From Nocardiopsis quinghaiensis (GTDB taxonomy: Bacteria > Actinomycetota > Actinomycetes > Streptosporangiales > Streptosporangiaceae): DNA of 64,000 bases. Below, one piece after another: positions 37,746 through 45,852 of the stretch. The notes beneath the pieces were generated by a model. That model saw nothing but the letters and a program-made list of their open reading frames with translations. It did no database searches and had not been told where the DNA came from. The translations under genes were made by a program, and so were the position numbers. The stretch lies in contig NZ_VWVU01000006.1 in NCBI RefSeq assembly GCF_008638365.1, forward strand, positions 186,001 through 250,000, written 5' to 3'. How positions within the stretch are numbered: position 1 is the stretch's first letter; every line of letters starts with the position of its first letter.

Positions 37746-37763
37746 GGAGCCGAAGCGCAGTTC

Positions 37764-37799
37764 AAGCCGGGGTGGGGGCCCGTCTCCCACCCGGGCTTT
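37764..37799 (+). terminator. Terminator after the MurA gene
   Basis: AAGCCGGGGTGGG pairs with CCCACCCGGGCTT (one mismatch) and is followed by TTC. Confidence 0.65.
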
Positions 37800-37941
37800 C
37801 GGCGTTGATATGGAAAACGATCTTCTTTGGCCCCGCACAATGGGTACGATCTCGGCAATCATGCCGTGACAGAGATCGGGTCGGGAAACCAGTGGGCGCA
37901 CATAGTGAAGAGCGTGGAATGGTAGCGGGGAGCAACCCGAG

Positions 37942-39261
37942 GTGAGTGCCCAGCGTACTGGCGATTTGACGATCGGCGTCATAGGGCCCCATGAGGTGGT
38001 CGAGCGGGTCATGCTCATGGGTCCAGGGTCCACAGGACCCCTCAACGCCAGACTCATCGCCGCCGCGTACCGAGATGAGCAAGAGGCGACGGACAAGGTG
38101 GTCAGGCTGGGTTCGGCGATCGACGCCTACCTGTTCGCCAGCCCTGTCCCCTACGAGTTCGCACGTAAGGCCGGGGTGCTGACCATGCCCGCCACCTTCG
38201 TGCCCCTCGGAGGGGCGAGCCTGCACGAGGCCCTGCTCCGAGCGACCCTGGACGATCGCTACGACCCGACCAGAGCCAGTCTGGACGTGCTCAGCCGCGC
38301 CGACGTGGTCGAGGCCTACTCCGAGGTCGATCTGCCCGTGGACGGTATCCACGTGCATGAGGAGCTCACCAACACCGCGCAGCTGACGTCCTTCCACGAG
38401 GGCCTGTGGCGTCGCAAGGCCACCAGGATGGCGATCACCTGCGTGCGCGGGGTCGCCGAGCGCCTGGAGGCCATCGGGGTGCCGGTGGTCCGGCTGCGAC
38501 CGACCAACGCGGGTGTGCGCAGCGCCCTGCAGACCGCGGGTCTGCTGGGGGCGCACCACCGGTTGGAGGAGGCGCAGCTGGGTGTCGTGGTGGTGGACGT
38601 GCCCACCCTGCGTGACTCGACGCGGCGTTCGACCCCCCGGTACTGGCGTGACGAGCTGCGCTTGTCGCTGCACCGGCTGCTGCTCCAGGAGGCGCACCGG
38701 ATCAACGCCACGGCACACCGTCTGGACGACCACTCGTTCATGGTGACGGCGACCCGGGGTTCACTCGTGACCGCGACCGAGGGTTTCCGGCAGCCGCCGT
38801 TCGTGGAGCGGATCAAGGCGGAACTCGGGATCGCGATCGAGGTCGGGATCGGCATGGGCCGGACCACGCAGGACGCCGAGGCGCACGCCAGGGCGGCCCT
38901 GAACCGTGCTCAGGCGTCGCGTCAGAGCTTCGCGGTGGACCGTGAGGGCCGTTCCCTGGTGCCCGCCCAGCGCGCGCCCGCACGGCAGTCCTCCGAGCCG
39001 CTGCGGACCAAGGGGCGCGAGACACTGGTCCGGCTCTCGGAGAAGATCGCCGAGGAGGAGGGGCCGCTGGTCGTCGACGCGGAGAACGCCGGGCGGATGC
39101 TCGGTGTCACCTCCCGGACCGCGCGCCGGCTGCTGCGGACCCTGGTGGAGGAGGGATTGGCGTGGCCTCTGCCGCCCAACCGGACCCTCCAGCCGGGCCG
39201 CCCTCGCCAGCTGTACCGGTTGATCGTGGAGAAACTGGACAAGGACGCCGCCGGTAAGTAG
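37942..39261 (+). CDS. Regulator with modified GGDEF-like domain and C-terminal winged helix
   Basis: The 439-residue protein starts at GTG 37942. The first 150 residues resemble a ligand-binding Rossmann domain (LTIGVIGPHEVVERVMLMG). Residues about 160-330 end in IGIAIEVGIGMGRTTQDAEAHARAALNRA, the closing pattern of degenerate GGDEF or GTP-cyclohydrolase III-like domains. The last 80 residues form a winged helix (NAGRMLGVTSRTARRLLRTLVEEGLAWPL). The function is predicted to be DNA-binding control by a small ligand or nucleotide. I do not recognise a named family. Confidence 0.7.
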   Translation: MSAQRTGDLTIGVIGPHEVVERVMLMGPGSTGPLNARLIAAAYRDEQEATDKVVRLGSAIDAYLFASPVPYEFARKAGVLTMPATFVPLGGASLHEALLRATLDDRYDPTRASLDVLSRADVVEAYSEVDLPVDGIHVHEELTNTAQLTSFHEGLWRRKATRMAITCVRGVAERLEAIGVPVVRLRPTNAGVRSALQTAGLLGAHHRLEEAQLGVVVVDVPTLRDSTRRSTPRYWRDELRLSLHRLLLQEAHRINATAHRLDDHSFMVTATRGSLVTATEGFRQPPFVERIKAELGIAIEVGIGMGRTTQDAEAHARAALNRAQASRQSFAVDREGRSLVPAQRAPARQSSEPLRTKGRETLVRLSEKIAEEEGPLVVDAENAGRMLGVTSRTARRLLRTLVEEGLAWPLPPNRTLQPGRPRQLYRLIVEKLDKDAAGK

Positions 39262-39310
39262 CCGCGACGGTGTTGGCCGTGGACCTGTGCGAGCCGCGTG
39301 GACGCGGCGG

Positions 39311-39345
39311 ACGGGGGCGCTCCCGAGGGGGGGCGCCCCCGTTCT
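39311..39345. terminator. Bidirectional terminator between convergent genes
   Basis: ACGGGGGCGC and GCGCCCCCGT form a perfect 10-bp stem with a 12-base loop, between the regulator (plus) and hisC-like gene (minus). Confidence 0.75.
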
Positions 39346-39531
39346 CGTCTGCGCCGTAGAGGGCCGCGCGGGCTCCGGGAGAGGTCCGGAGCGGAACCGG
39401 CGTGCGGTGGGCCGGGGTTGTCCACAGCCCGTGGACGACGGGCCCTCCGGCACCGGGCCCCCGCGTGGACGCCTGGGCCGCGCGGGAAACCGCCTGGATG
39501 CCGGAGGGCCCGGGGCGTGTCCGGCGGAGTC

Positions 39532-40614
39532 CTAGCGGCGCTTGTCGTAGGAGGTGGCGACGGACAGGAACACGTCGTTCTCCTCGGGGGTGCCCAGGCT
39601 CACCCGGGCGCCCTCACCGGCGAACGGGCGCACCGAGACGCCCTCCTTCGCGCACTCGGCGGCGAAGTCGTTCGTGTCCTCCCCCACCCGCAGCCACACG
39701 AAGTTGGCCTCGGTCGGCGGAACCGTCCAGCCGGAGGCGATGAGCGCGTCCCGGACGCGCTCACGCTCCTTGACCGTGGCCGCCACGCGCTCCAACAGCT
39801 CCTCCTCGGCCTCCAGGGAGGCGATCCCGGCCGCCTGGGCGAGATGGTTCACCGCGAACGGCACGAGGGTCTTGCGGACGGCGGCGGCCACCTGCGGATG
39901 CCCCACCAGGAAGCCCAGGCGCACGGCGGCGAGCCCGTAGGCCTTGGAGAAGGTGCGCAGCACGGCGACGTTGGGCCGGTCGCGGTACAGGGAGACGCCG
40001 TCGGGCACCCGCGGGTCGCGCACGTACTCGTGGTACGCCTCGTCCAGGACCACCAGGACGCTCTCCGGGATCCGGTCCAGGAACGCGACCAGCTCCTCCT
40101 CGCGCACCGCGGTACCGGTCGGGTTGTTCGGGTTGCACACGAGCACCATGCGGGTGTTCTCGGTGACGGCGTCCGCGATCGCGTCCAGGTCGTGCGTCTC
40201 GTCCTTGAGCGGCACCCGGACGGAGGCGGCCCCCGTCAGCTCGACGAGCAGAGGGTAGGCCTCGAAGGAGCGCCACGCGTAGACGACCTCGGCTCCGGGC
40301 TCACCGACCGCTTCGAGCAGCTGCTGGAGCAGGCCCACCGAACCGGCGCCGAGGGCGACGTGCTCCTCGGGGACGTCCAGGCGCCGGGCGAGCGCGGAGA
40401 CGAGCTCCTCGGAGCCCGGGTCCGGGTAGCGGTTCAGTTCCTCCGAGGCCCGGGCGACGGCCTCGCGCACCGACGGGAGCGGCCCGTGGGGACTCTCGTT
40501 GGAGGACAGCTTGATCGAACGCCCGTTGGGCCCAACGACCTTCAGGCCCGGCTTGTAGGGCGGGATGCTCTCCAGCACCGACCGCAGATATGGCGATTTC
40601 GACTCCGACACCAT
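39532..40614 (-). CDS. Histidinol-phosphate/aromatic aminotransferase family (HisC-like)
   Basis: The 360-residue fold-type I PLP enzyme has LSSNESPHGPLPSV near the N-terminus, VVYAWRSFEAYPLL, NPNNPTGTAV, the DEAYHEYV aspartate-tyrosine segment and the PLP lysine in RTFSKAYGLAAVRLGFLVG. It could be HisC or the aromatic aminotransferase Pat; a standalone location away from his genes favours the latter but does not prove it. GAGGAAGGA precedes the ATG. Confidence 0.9.
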   Translation of the reverse strand: MVSESKSPYLRSVLESIPPYKPGLKVVGPNGRSIKLSSNESPHGPLPSVREAVARASEELNRYPDPGSEELVSALARRLDVPEEHVALGAGSVGLLQQLLEAVGEPGAEVVYAWRSFEAYPLLVELTGAASVRVPLKDETHDLDAIADAVTENTRMVLVCNPNNPTGTAVREEELVAFLDRIPESVLVVLDEAYHEYVRDPRVPDGVSLYRDRPNVAVLRTFSKAYGLAAVRLGFLVGHPQVAAAVRKTLVPFAVNHLAQAAGIASLEAEEELLERVAATVKERERVRDALIASGWTVPPTEANFVWLRVGEDTNDFAAECAKEGVSVRPFAGEGARVSLGTPEENDVFLSVATSYDKRR

Positions 40615-40722
40615 TGTCCTTCCTCAATACTTTGTGCTAGCCCCGCGACACGCTCAGCAATATCGCGTGCGGGTGGGTCACCGCTCCCAGCGGAAATATC
40701 GCACAAACGAGGAGATATCACC

Positions 40723-41490
40723 ATGCGCTTGCGTCCCTGTTCCGCCAGATCGACCCGAATCACCGCTGGTCCGGGCTTCCGGCTGGGAGAGTCCCGGGGA
40801 TTGGTCCGGTCACTGGTTCTTCCTGTGGCCCTACCCATGACGATCCTGTTGAGCGCGTGCGGTGGCGGCGGAAACGACCAGGCCGAGGCCCCCGGCGCCG
40901 ATGCCGCCGCGCTGCACGAGGCTCAGCCCCTGCACGTCCGCGACGCCACGCTCATGTCCGAGGGTAGCGAGAGCGGTACCTACTCCGAGCTTGTCACAGT
41001 GAAGTACAGCGAGGAGGTACGGGCCTCCACCGAACTCGACAAGCCCGAGTGCCTGGACGCCTCCAACCAGTGGGGAAGCCTGGAGGGCGTGCGCGAGGCG
41101 CCCGCGTCGGTGGCCGCCTACGAGTGGGACGGGGGCTCGGTGACGCACATGCTGGTGCGGATGGACGAGGGTACGGCCGCGGAGGCCCTGTCCACGAAAC
41201 CGCCGGAGAGCTGCGCCGAGTACACCGCCACCTACGAGGACGGGAGTTCCTCCCACTACGGGGTGCGCGACCTGGAGGACGTACCGCGGATCGGTGACGA
41301 GTCGCGGGCCTTCGCCATCGATGTGGACTCGGAGGGGGTGGAGAGCCGCATGTTCAGCCTCATGTACCGCAACGGCGGCCTCGTCGGCACCACGTCCGTC
41401 CTCGGAGCCGGTGAGCTGGAGGACTACGAGGAGATGCTCGTGGAGTTCAGCGAGGCCGCTGTCGAGAGGCAGCGACAGATGCTCGGTTAG
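40723..41490 (+). CDS. Predicted lipoprotein
   Basis: The 255-residue reading begins at ATG 40723 with GAGGAG about 8 bases upstream, but this gives an unusually long n-region. TTG 40801 with GGGAGAG upstream would give the more typical short signal MVRSLVLPVALPMTILLSAC. Either way the lipobox LLSAC marks lipid attachment. The mature part is acidic, with two further cysteines (KPECLDA, PPESCAEY) and no known domain. It is divergent from the aminotransferase gene. Confidence 0.75.
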   Translation: MRLRPCSARSTRITAGPGFRLGESRGLVRSLVLPVALPMTILLSACGGGGNDQAEAPGADAAALHEAQPLHVRDATLMSEGSESGTYSELVTVKYSEEVRASTELDKPECLDASNQWGSLEGVREAPASVAAYEWDGGSVTHMLVRMDEGTAAEALSTKPPESCAEYTATYEDGSSSHYGVRDLEDVPRIGDESRAFAIDVDSEGVESRMFSLMYRNGGLVGTTSVLGAGELEDYEEMLVEFSEAAVERQRQMLG

Positions 41491-42503
41491 GCCGGCGTGG
41501 GCTCGCGCCCGTCCGGATCGCGCCCGTCCGGGTCGCGCGCCTCCGGGCTGCTCCCGGCGGGGTGCGCCCTCGCGGCCCGCAGGGTCCGGGCCGCCCTGGC
41601 CGCGTCGTACCGCCCCGCGTCCCGCCTGGCCGCCTGGCGCGGGCGGGGCAGCTTGCGCGGCGGGCTGGGCAGGGTGGTCCGGGCGACCGCTCCGAAGGAC
41701 GCGACCACCGCTCCGCTGGCGCGGTCGATCAGGACCGCGCGTACGGCCGTGTCGCGCCTGCCGCCGGCCCTGACCGCGTACACCACGTCCACACGCCGTC
41801 CGTGACGCGTCCCGTCGTAGCGCAGCAGCCGCCAGCAGCCCTGGCGCCACACGTCGCCGGGTTCGGACCCCGTCATCACCGACACGTTGGTACGCCACAC
41901 CTCGCTGCGGCGCAGCACCCGCATGGTGTGACGCGGCGAAACCCCGCGCAGGTCACACGGCTCCCGGTGGAAGCGGCGCGTGGCCGTCCCACGCGGCTCG
42001 GGGCCGAGCAACGCCAGGACCAGAAGCTCCGCGCCCAGCACCCCGGCGTGCGTCGGCCCGGCCGACGCGACCACCTGCCATCCGGCGGACTCCAGCCCGA
42101 GCGCGGCCAGGGCGGCGGCCGACAGCAGCCCGGCCCGGGCCGGCGCGCGCCAGCCGGCCGGGATCCGGCCCAGCCCGCCGAAGCAGCCGCAGCCCGCCTC
42201 CGGGGCGCGTCCGCGCACCGGTAACAGGGCCACCGCCGAGACGGCGAACACGCACGCGGCGAGGATCCGTACCGCCTCACCGAGGAGCCCGCCCACGGCC
42301 AGCAGGCCGACCGCCAACGCGGCCTCCAGCAGGCCCGTAGCGACTGTGGACGGGCGGCGCAGGCGTCCGGGCGCCAGGACGGTCAGGCCCGTCCCGCCCG
42401 CCCTCCTGGTGGTCCTGGCCAGGGCCCCGAGCAGGAGCAGCACCGCCAGGAGCGGTGACTGGACCTCGCGGGCCGCCTCGGCGATCTCCGGCAGCATGGG
42501 CAT
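41487..42503 (-). CDS. MauE/DoxX-like membrane protein
   Basis: The 338-residue protein has about five hydrophobic helices in the N-terminal 180 residues, with a MauE-type motif PEAGCGCFGGLGRIP in the loop after the third helix. The basic C-terminal tail (from about 190) is unlike MauE and contains Arg-rich repeats. MauE-like proteins carry redox-active cysteine pairs for disulfide chemistry at the membrane. It is translated right after the 74-residue ORF (4 bases between) and its 3' end overlaps the lipoprotein gene by 4 bases in convergent orientation. Confidence 0.72.
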   Translation of the reverse strand: MPMLPEIAEAAREVQSPLLAVLLLLGALARTTRRAGGTGLTVLAPGRLRRPSTVATGLLEAALAVGLLAVGGLLGEAVRILAACVFAVSAVALLPVRGRAPEAGCGCFGGLGRIPAGWRAPARAGLLSAAALAALGLESAGWQVVASAGPTHAGVLGAELLVLALLGPEPRGTATRRFHREPCDLRGVSPRHTMRVLRRSEVWRTNVSVMTGSEPGDVWRQGCWRLLRYDGTRHGRRVDVVYAVRAGGRRDTAVRAVLIDRASGAVVASFGAVARTTLPSPPRKLPRPRQAARRDAGRYDAARAARTLRAARAHPAGSSPEARDPDGRDPDGREPTPA

Positions 42504-42506
42504 GGG

Positions 42507-42731
42507 TCATCCCTCCCCGTCGCGGACGGTGACGGTCGCGTCGAAGCAGCGGTCGTACGGGAACCGCTCCTCGCCGCCGGGGACGGCCAGGCAGAGCACG
42601 CGGGAGTCCGCACCGACGACCGCGCCGCGTACGACGCGGTGCCCGGGTGGTGTGGGTCCGGGCGCGCTCCGGGGACCGAGCACCGCGGAGGTGAAGCTCC
42701 TGCGGTCCCGCCTGACGTCCGTCACTGGCAT
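42507..42731 (-). CDS. Small unrecognised protein upstream of the MauE-like gene
   Basis: The 74-residue ORF ends 3 bases before the MauE-like start, and its last codons provide that gene with a ribosome site (GGGAGGGA). It has two cysteines (VLCLAV and YDRCFD). No family is recognised. The coupling suggests it is real, but the composition is not decisive. Confidence 0.45.
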   Translation of the reverse strand: MPVTDVRRDRRSFTSAVLGPRSAPGPTPPGHRVVRGAVVGADSRVLCLAVPGGEERFPYDRCFDATVTVRDGEG

Positions 42732-43251
42732 ACCGGCTGAGCCCCCTCGTCACGCGACCCGTCGCTTCGCTCCCGTTTGTCCCGGTCGGTCCGTACACCG
42801 CCGCCACGCTGGCATGTGCCGTACGCGCCGGTCCGTGTCGGCGGTGTGTCCTGGGGAGCACGCCGCACGGCATCCCCAACGCCGAAGGGCGCCAGCACGG
42901 AGTCCCGCGCGGACCGCACCTCCCACCTGGCACGAGGTGCGATCGCATCACCACATTCTGTGCCCACAAATCCACTCATAGGCCCTAGAGAACTTGAAAG
43001 AGACGCAAATATGCACAAACCTCCTCAGAACCTCGCTGCCACGGCCGCCTCCGCACAGCCCGCGGCCGGTACTCCCCACGTCCGCCCGGGCCCGCGGCCG
43101 CGTTCGGGGGGGGGCCGCAGGGAACCCGGTCCGGCACCCGCCGTGCGGTTTGTCGGCACGTGGGCCACAGGTGCCTGGATGTTTGCGCCTCCTGTGTGAG
43201 AGTTAGGAGGGAGGAACACGACGGAAGCACACGCAGCGCCCGTGAAAGTCG
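42732..43251. other. Intergenic region upstream of the sigma factor gene
   Basis: The 520 bases contain no supported gene. A possible 62-residue ORF from ATG 43011 has only a weak AGAG site and low-complexity sequence. A run of nine G (43106-43114) and a strong AGGAGGGAGG (43204-43213) without a matching start codon are the only notable items. Confidence 0.45.
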
Positions 43252-43779
43252 GTGGTCGGCGTGACGGGAACGACCCGGACTCCCAGGTACGACGAGTTCA
43301 GCCGCTACGTGGCCGAGCGCGGCCCGGCCCTGCTGCGCATGGCCAGGTCCCTCACGAACAGCCACGCCGACGCCGAGGACCTGCTCCAGGCCGCTCTCGT
43401 CAAGACCTTCCTCTCCTGGGACCGGATCACCAACCCGAAGGCCATCGACGGGTACGTGCGCCGGGCCATGGTGAACACCCAGATCTCCGAGTGGCGTCGC
43501 AAGCGGCTGGACGTCTACCCGACCGACGAGATCCCCGAGCAGCGCGTGGACGATCCCACCTGGCGCAGCGACCTGGCCGACGTGGTGAAGCGCGCCATCG
43601 ACCGCCTGCCCAACCGGCAGAGGACCACGGTGGTGCTGCGCTACTACGACGACCTCACCGAGGCGCAGATCGCCCAGCGGATGGGAGTGACCCTGGGGAC
43701 GGTCAAGAGCACGCTGTCACGCGCGGTGGAGAAGCTGCGCCTGGACGCCGACCTCATCATCGAGCGCACCCTCGGTTGA
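43252..43779 (+). CDS. ECF sigma factor, SigE family
   Basis: The 175-residue protein has region 2 (LLRMARSLTNSHADAEDLLQ, KTFLSWDRITNPKAIDGYV) and region 4 (AIDRLPNRQRTTVVLRYYDD, QIAQRMGVTLGTVKSTLSRA), fitting the SigE-type ECF family of actinomycetes. No anti-sigma gene follows. The start is GTG 43252 or GTG 43261; an in-frame stop upstream excludes longer versions, and the strong ribosome-like site at 43204 is too far away. Confidence 0.9.
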   Translation: MVGVTGTTRTPRYDEFSRYVAERGPALLRMARSLTNSHADAEDLLQAALVKTFLSWDRITNPKAIDGYVRRAMVNTQISEWRRKRLDVYPTDEIPEQRVDDPTWRSDLADVVKRAIDRLPNRQRTTVVLRYYDDLTEAQIAQRMGVTLGTVKSTLSRAVEKLRLDADLIIERTLG

Positions 43780-43910
43780 CCCGGTGAACCCGTCCCGGTG
43801 CCGGGAGCGCACCGACGACGCTCCCACAGCCGCTCCGCGGCTGCCGCGCGGCCCTCGCGGCCCCCTCCCCCCATATCGGCCAGTTCCCCGGGGAACACGC
43901 TTCGTCACCC

Positions 43911-43971
43911 CCGGGTGAACGATGATTCAACCTGCCAGCGCATTTTGTTACCACCGGGTGAACGGTGATTC
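43911..43971. repeat. Direct repeats CCGGGTGAACGRTGATTC ahead of galU
   Basis: Two 18-bp copies (43911-43928 and 43954-43971) differ at one base and are spaced 43 bp start to start, about four helical turns. They end about 70 bases before galU and look like binding sites for a regulator. Confidence 0.65.
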
Positions 43972-44043
43972 TGACTTGCCCAAGTCGTTCCGGCGTACTC
44001 CCGTTCCGCCCTCCGTTCAGAAGGCGGACAGTACGGTACCCAC

Positions 44044-44949
44044 ATGGGAAACGAATCGGCACACATAACCAAAGCTGTCATTCCAGCAGCCGGTTTGGGT
44101 ACGCGTTTTCTACCCGCGAGCAAGGCTGTCCCCAAGGAAATGCTCCCCGTCATCGACAAACCCGCCATCCAGTACGTCGTCGAGGAGGCCGCCGCCTCCG
44201 GAATCCTCGATGTCCTCATGATCACCGGCCGCAACAAGCGCCCGTTGGAGGACCACTTCGACCGCAATCCGGAACTGGAGGAGGTCCTCCAGCGCAAGGG
44301 CGACCGGGCGAGGCTGGCGGGGGTGGAGGCGGCCTCCGTCCTCGCCGACATCCACTACGTCCGCCAGCGCGAGGCCCTCGGGCTCGGCCACGCCGTCCTG
44401 TGCGCGGCGTCCCATGTGGGCGACGAGCCCTTCGCCGTGCTCCTCGGCGACGACCTCATCGACCCCCGGGACCCGCTGCTCACGCACATGGCACGGATCC
44501 AGCACAAGTACGGCGGCAGTGTCGTGGCCCTGATGGAGGTGCCCCCCGACCGCACCCACCTCTACGGATGCGCCGACGTGCGACCCACCGCAGCCGGGGA
44601 CGCCCTCCGGATCACCGGCCTGGTCGAGAAACCCGCGCCCTCCGAGGCGCCCAGCTCCTACGCGGTGATCGGCCGCTACGTCCTGTCCCCGGAGATCTTC
44701 GGGCTGCTCAGGAGCACCGAACCCGGGCGCGGCGGCGAGATCCAGCTGACCGACGCCCTCGACGAACAGGCCTCGCACAGCTCGGGACCCGTGCACGGGG
44801 TGGTCTTCACCGGTCGCCGCTACGACACCGGCGACCGCCTCAGCTACCTCAAGGCCACGGTGCGCCTGGCCTGTGAACGCGACGACCTCGGCCCCGAGTT
44901 CCGTGCCTGGCTCGGTGAACTCGTACAGCCGGCCCCCGTCGGCACCTGA
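44044..44949 (+). CDS. galU: UTP--glucose-1-phosphate uridylyltransferase
   Basis: The 301-residue nucleotidyltransferase makes UDP-glucose. It has KAVIPAAGLGTRFLPASKAVPKEMLP, YVVEEAAASGILDVLMITGRNK, the Mg-binding LLGDDLID, GLVEKPAP and the YDTGDRLSYLKA signature. It is the first gene of a co-directional run leading to the cupin/propeller pair, 71 bases after a pair of direct repeats. It may be housekeeping, cluster-specific, or both. Confidence 0.95.
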   Translation: MGNESAHITKAVIPAAGLGTRFLPASKAVPKEMLPVIDKPAIQYVVEEAAASGILDVLMITGRNKRPLEDHFDRNPELEEVLQRKGDRARLAGVEAASVLADIHYVRQREALGLGHAVLCAASHVGDEPFAVLLGDDLIDPRDPLLTHMARIQHKYGGSVVALMEVPPDRTHLYGCADVRPTAAGDALRITGLVEKPAPSEAPSSYAVIGRYVLSPEIFGLLRSTEPGRGGEIQLTDALDEQASHSSGPVHGVVFTGRRYDTGDRLSYLKATVRLACERDDLGPEFRAWLGELVQPAPVGT

Positions 44950-45025
44950 ACCCCGCCCTTGGCCCAGGACCCCGGACGGCTCAGTGACCGGGGCCCGGCA
45001 ACGGAAAGCGAAGAAAGGCACACAC

Positions 45026-45814
45026 ATGGAGCTCGGCCTGGCCGGAAGCGTCGTCATCGTCACCGGAGCCTCCAAGGGCATCGGCTCGGCGACCGTCGAC
45101 CTGCTCGTCGAAGAAGGTGCGCGCGTCGTCGGCGCCGCGCGCGACACCACTCCGCTCAAGGACAGGGGCGAATCCGTCCTGCCGGTCACCGTGGACCTGC
45201 GGGACGCCGGGTCGGCCGAGCGCCTGGCCGAGAAGGCGCTCGACACGTTCGGCCAGATCGACGGCCTGGTCAACAACGTGGGGGCGCTCCGGTTCCGCCA
45301 GGGATTCCTGGACGCGGACGACGAGGACTGGAAGGCCACGTTCGACCTCAACTTCCACTCCCTCGTACGGGTGACGAAGGCCGTGCTGCCGCACATGGTC
45401 GAGCGCGGTGAAGGCAGCCTGGTGCACGTGGCCAGTGAGGCCGCGCGGTTCCCGGCGCCCGCGATCCCCGACTACGCGGCCAGCAAGACCGCGCTGCTTT
45501 CGGTGTCGAAGACCCTCACCGCCGAGTTCTCCCCGCTCGGCGTGCGCTCGAACGTGGTCGCTCCCGGGCCGACGCGTACCCCGCTGTTCGACGACCCCGG
45601 TGGGCTCGCGGAGAAGCTGGCCGAGGGCTACGGGATCGACTCCCCGGACGAGGCCGTCGAGCGCTTCATCCGCGAGGACCGGCAGTTGCCCAGCCGCAGG
45701 ATCGGCACCCCCGAGGACGTTGCCCGCGTCATCACCTACCTGCTCTCCCCGCTGGCCTCACAGGTCACGGGCGCGGAGTGGTCCGTCGACGGCGGCGCCC
45801 TGCGTCAGCTGTAA
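45026..45814 (+). CDS. Short-chain dehydrogenase/reductase
   Basis: The 262-residue SDR has the cofactor motif VTGASKGIGSAT, the LVNNVGALRF motif, catalytic Ser (HVASEAARF) and the YAASK tetrad element, and a C-terminal GAEWSVDGGALRQL. The cofactor is probably NAD(P). The substrate is unknown; given the neighbours a sugar or sugar-derived ketone is possible. ATG 45026 has GAAGAAAGG upstream. The oxidase gene follows by 38 bases. Confidence 0.92.
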   Translation: MELGLAGSVVIVTGASKGIGSATVDLLVEEGARVVGAARDTTPLKDRGESVLPVTVDLRDAGSAERLAEKALDTFGQIDGLVNNVGALRFRQGFLDADDEDWKATFDLNFHSLVRVTKAVLPHMVERGEGSLVHVASEAARFPAPAIPDYAASKTALLSVSKTLTAEFSPLGVRSNVVAPGPTRTPLFDDPGGLAEKLAEGYGIDSPDEAVERFIREDRQLPSRRIGTPEDVARVITYLLSPLASQVTGAEWSVDGGALRQL

Positions 45815-45852
45815 CCCCCCGATACCCGGAACATCCAGAAGGGAAGTGTCCT

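Noticed and set aside
43011..43199. 62-residue ORF upstream of the sigma factor as a peptide precursor
   Set aside because: Weak ribosome site, homopolymer run, low-complexity sequence and no processing genes nearby.
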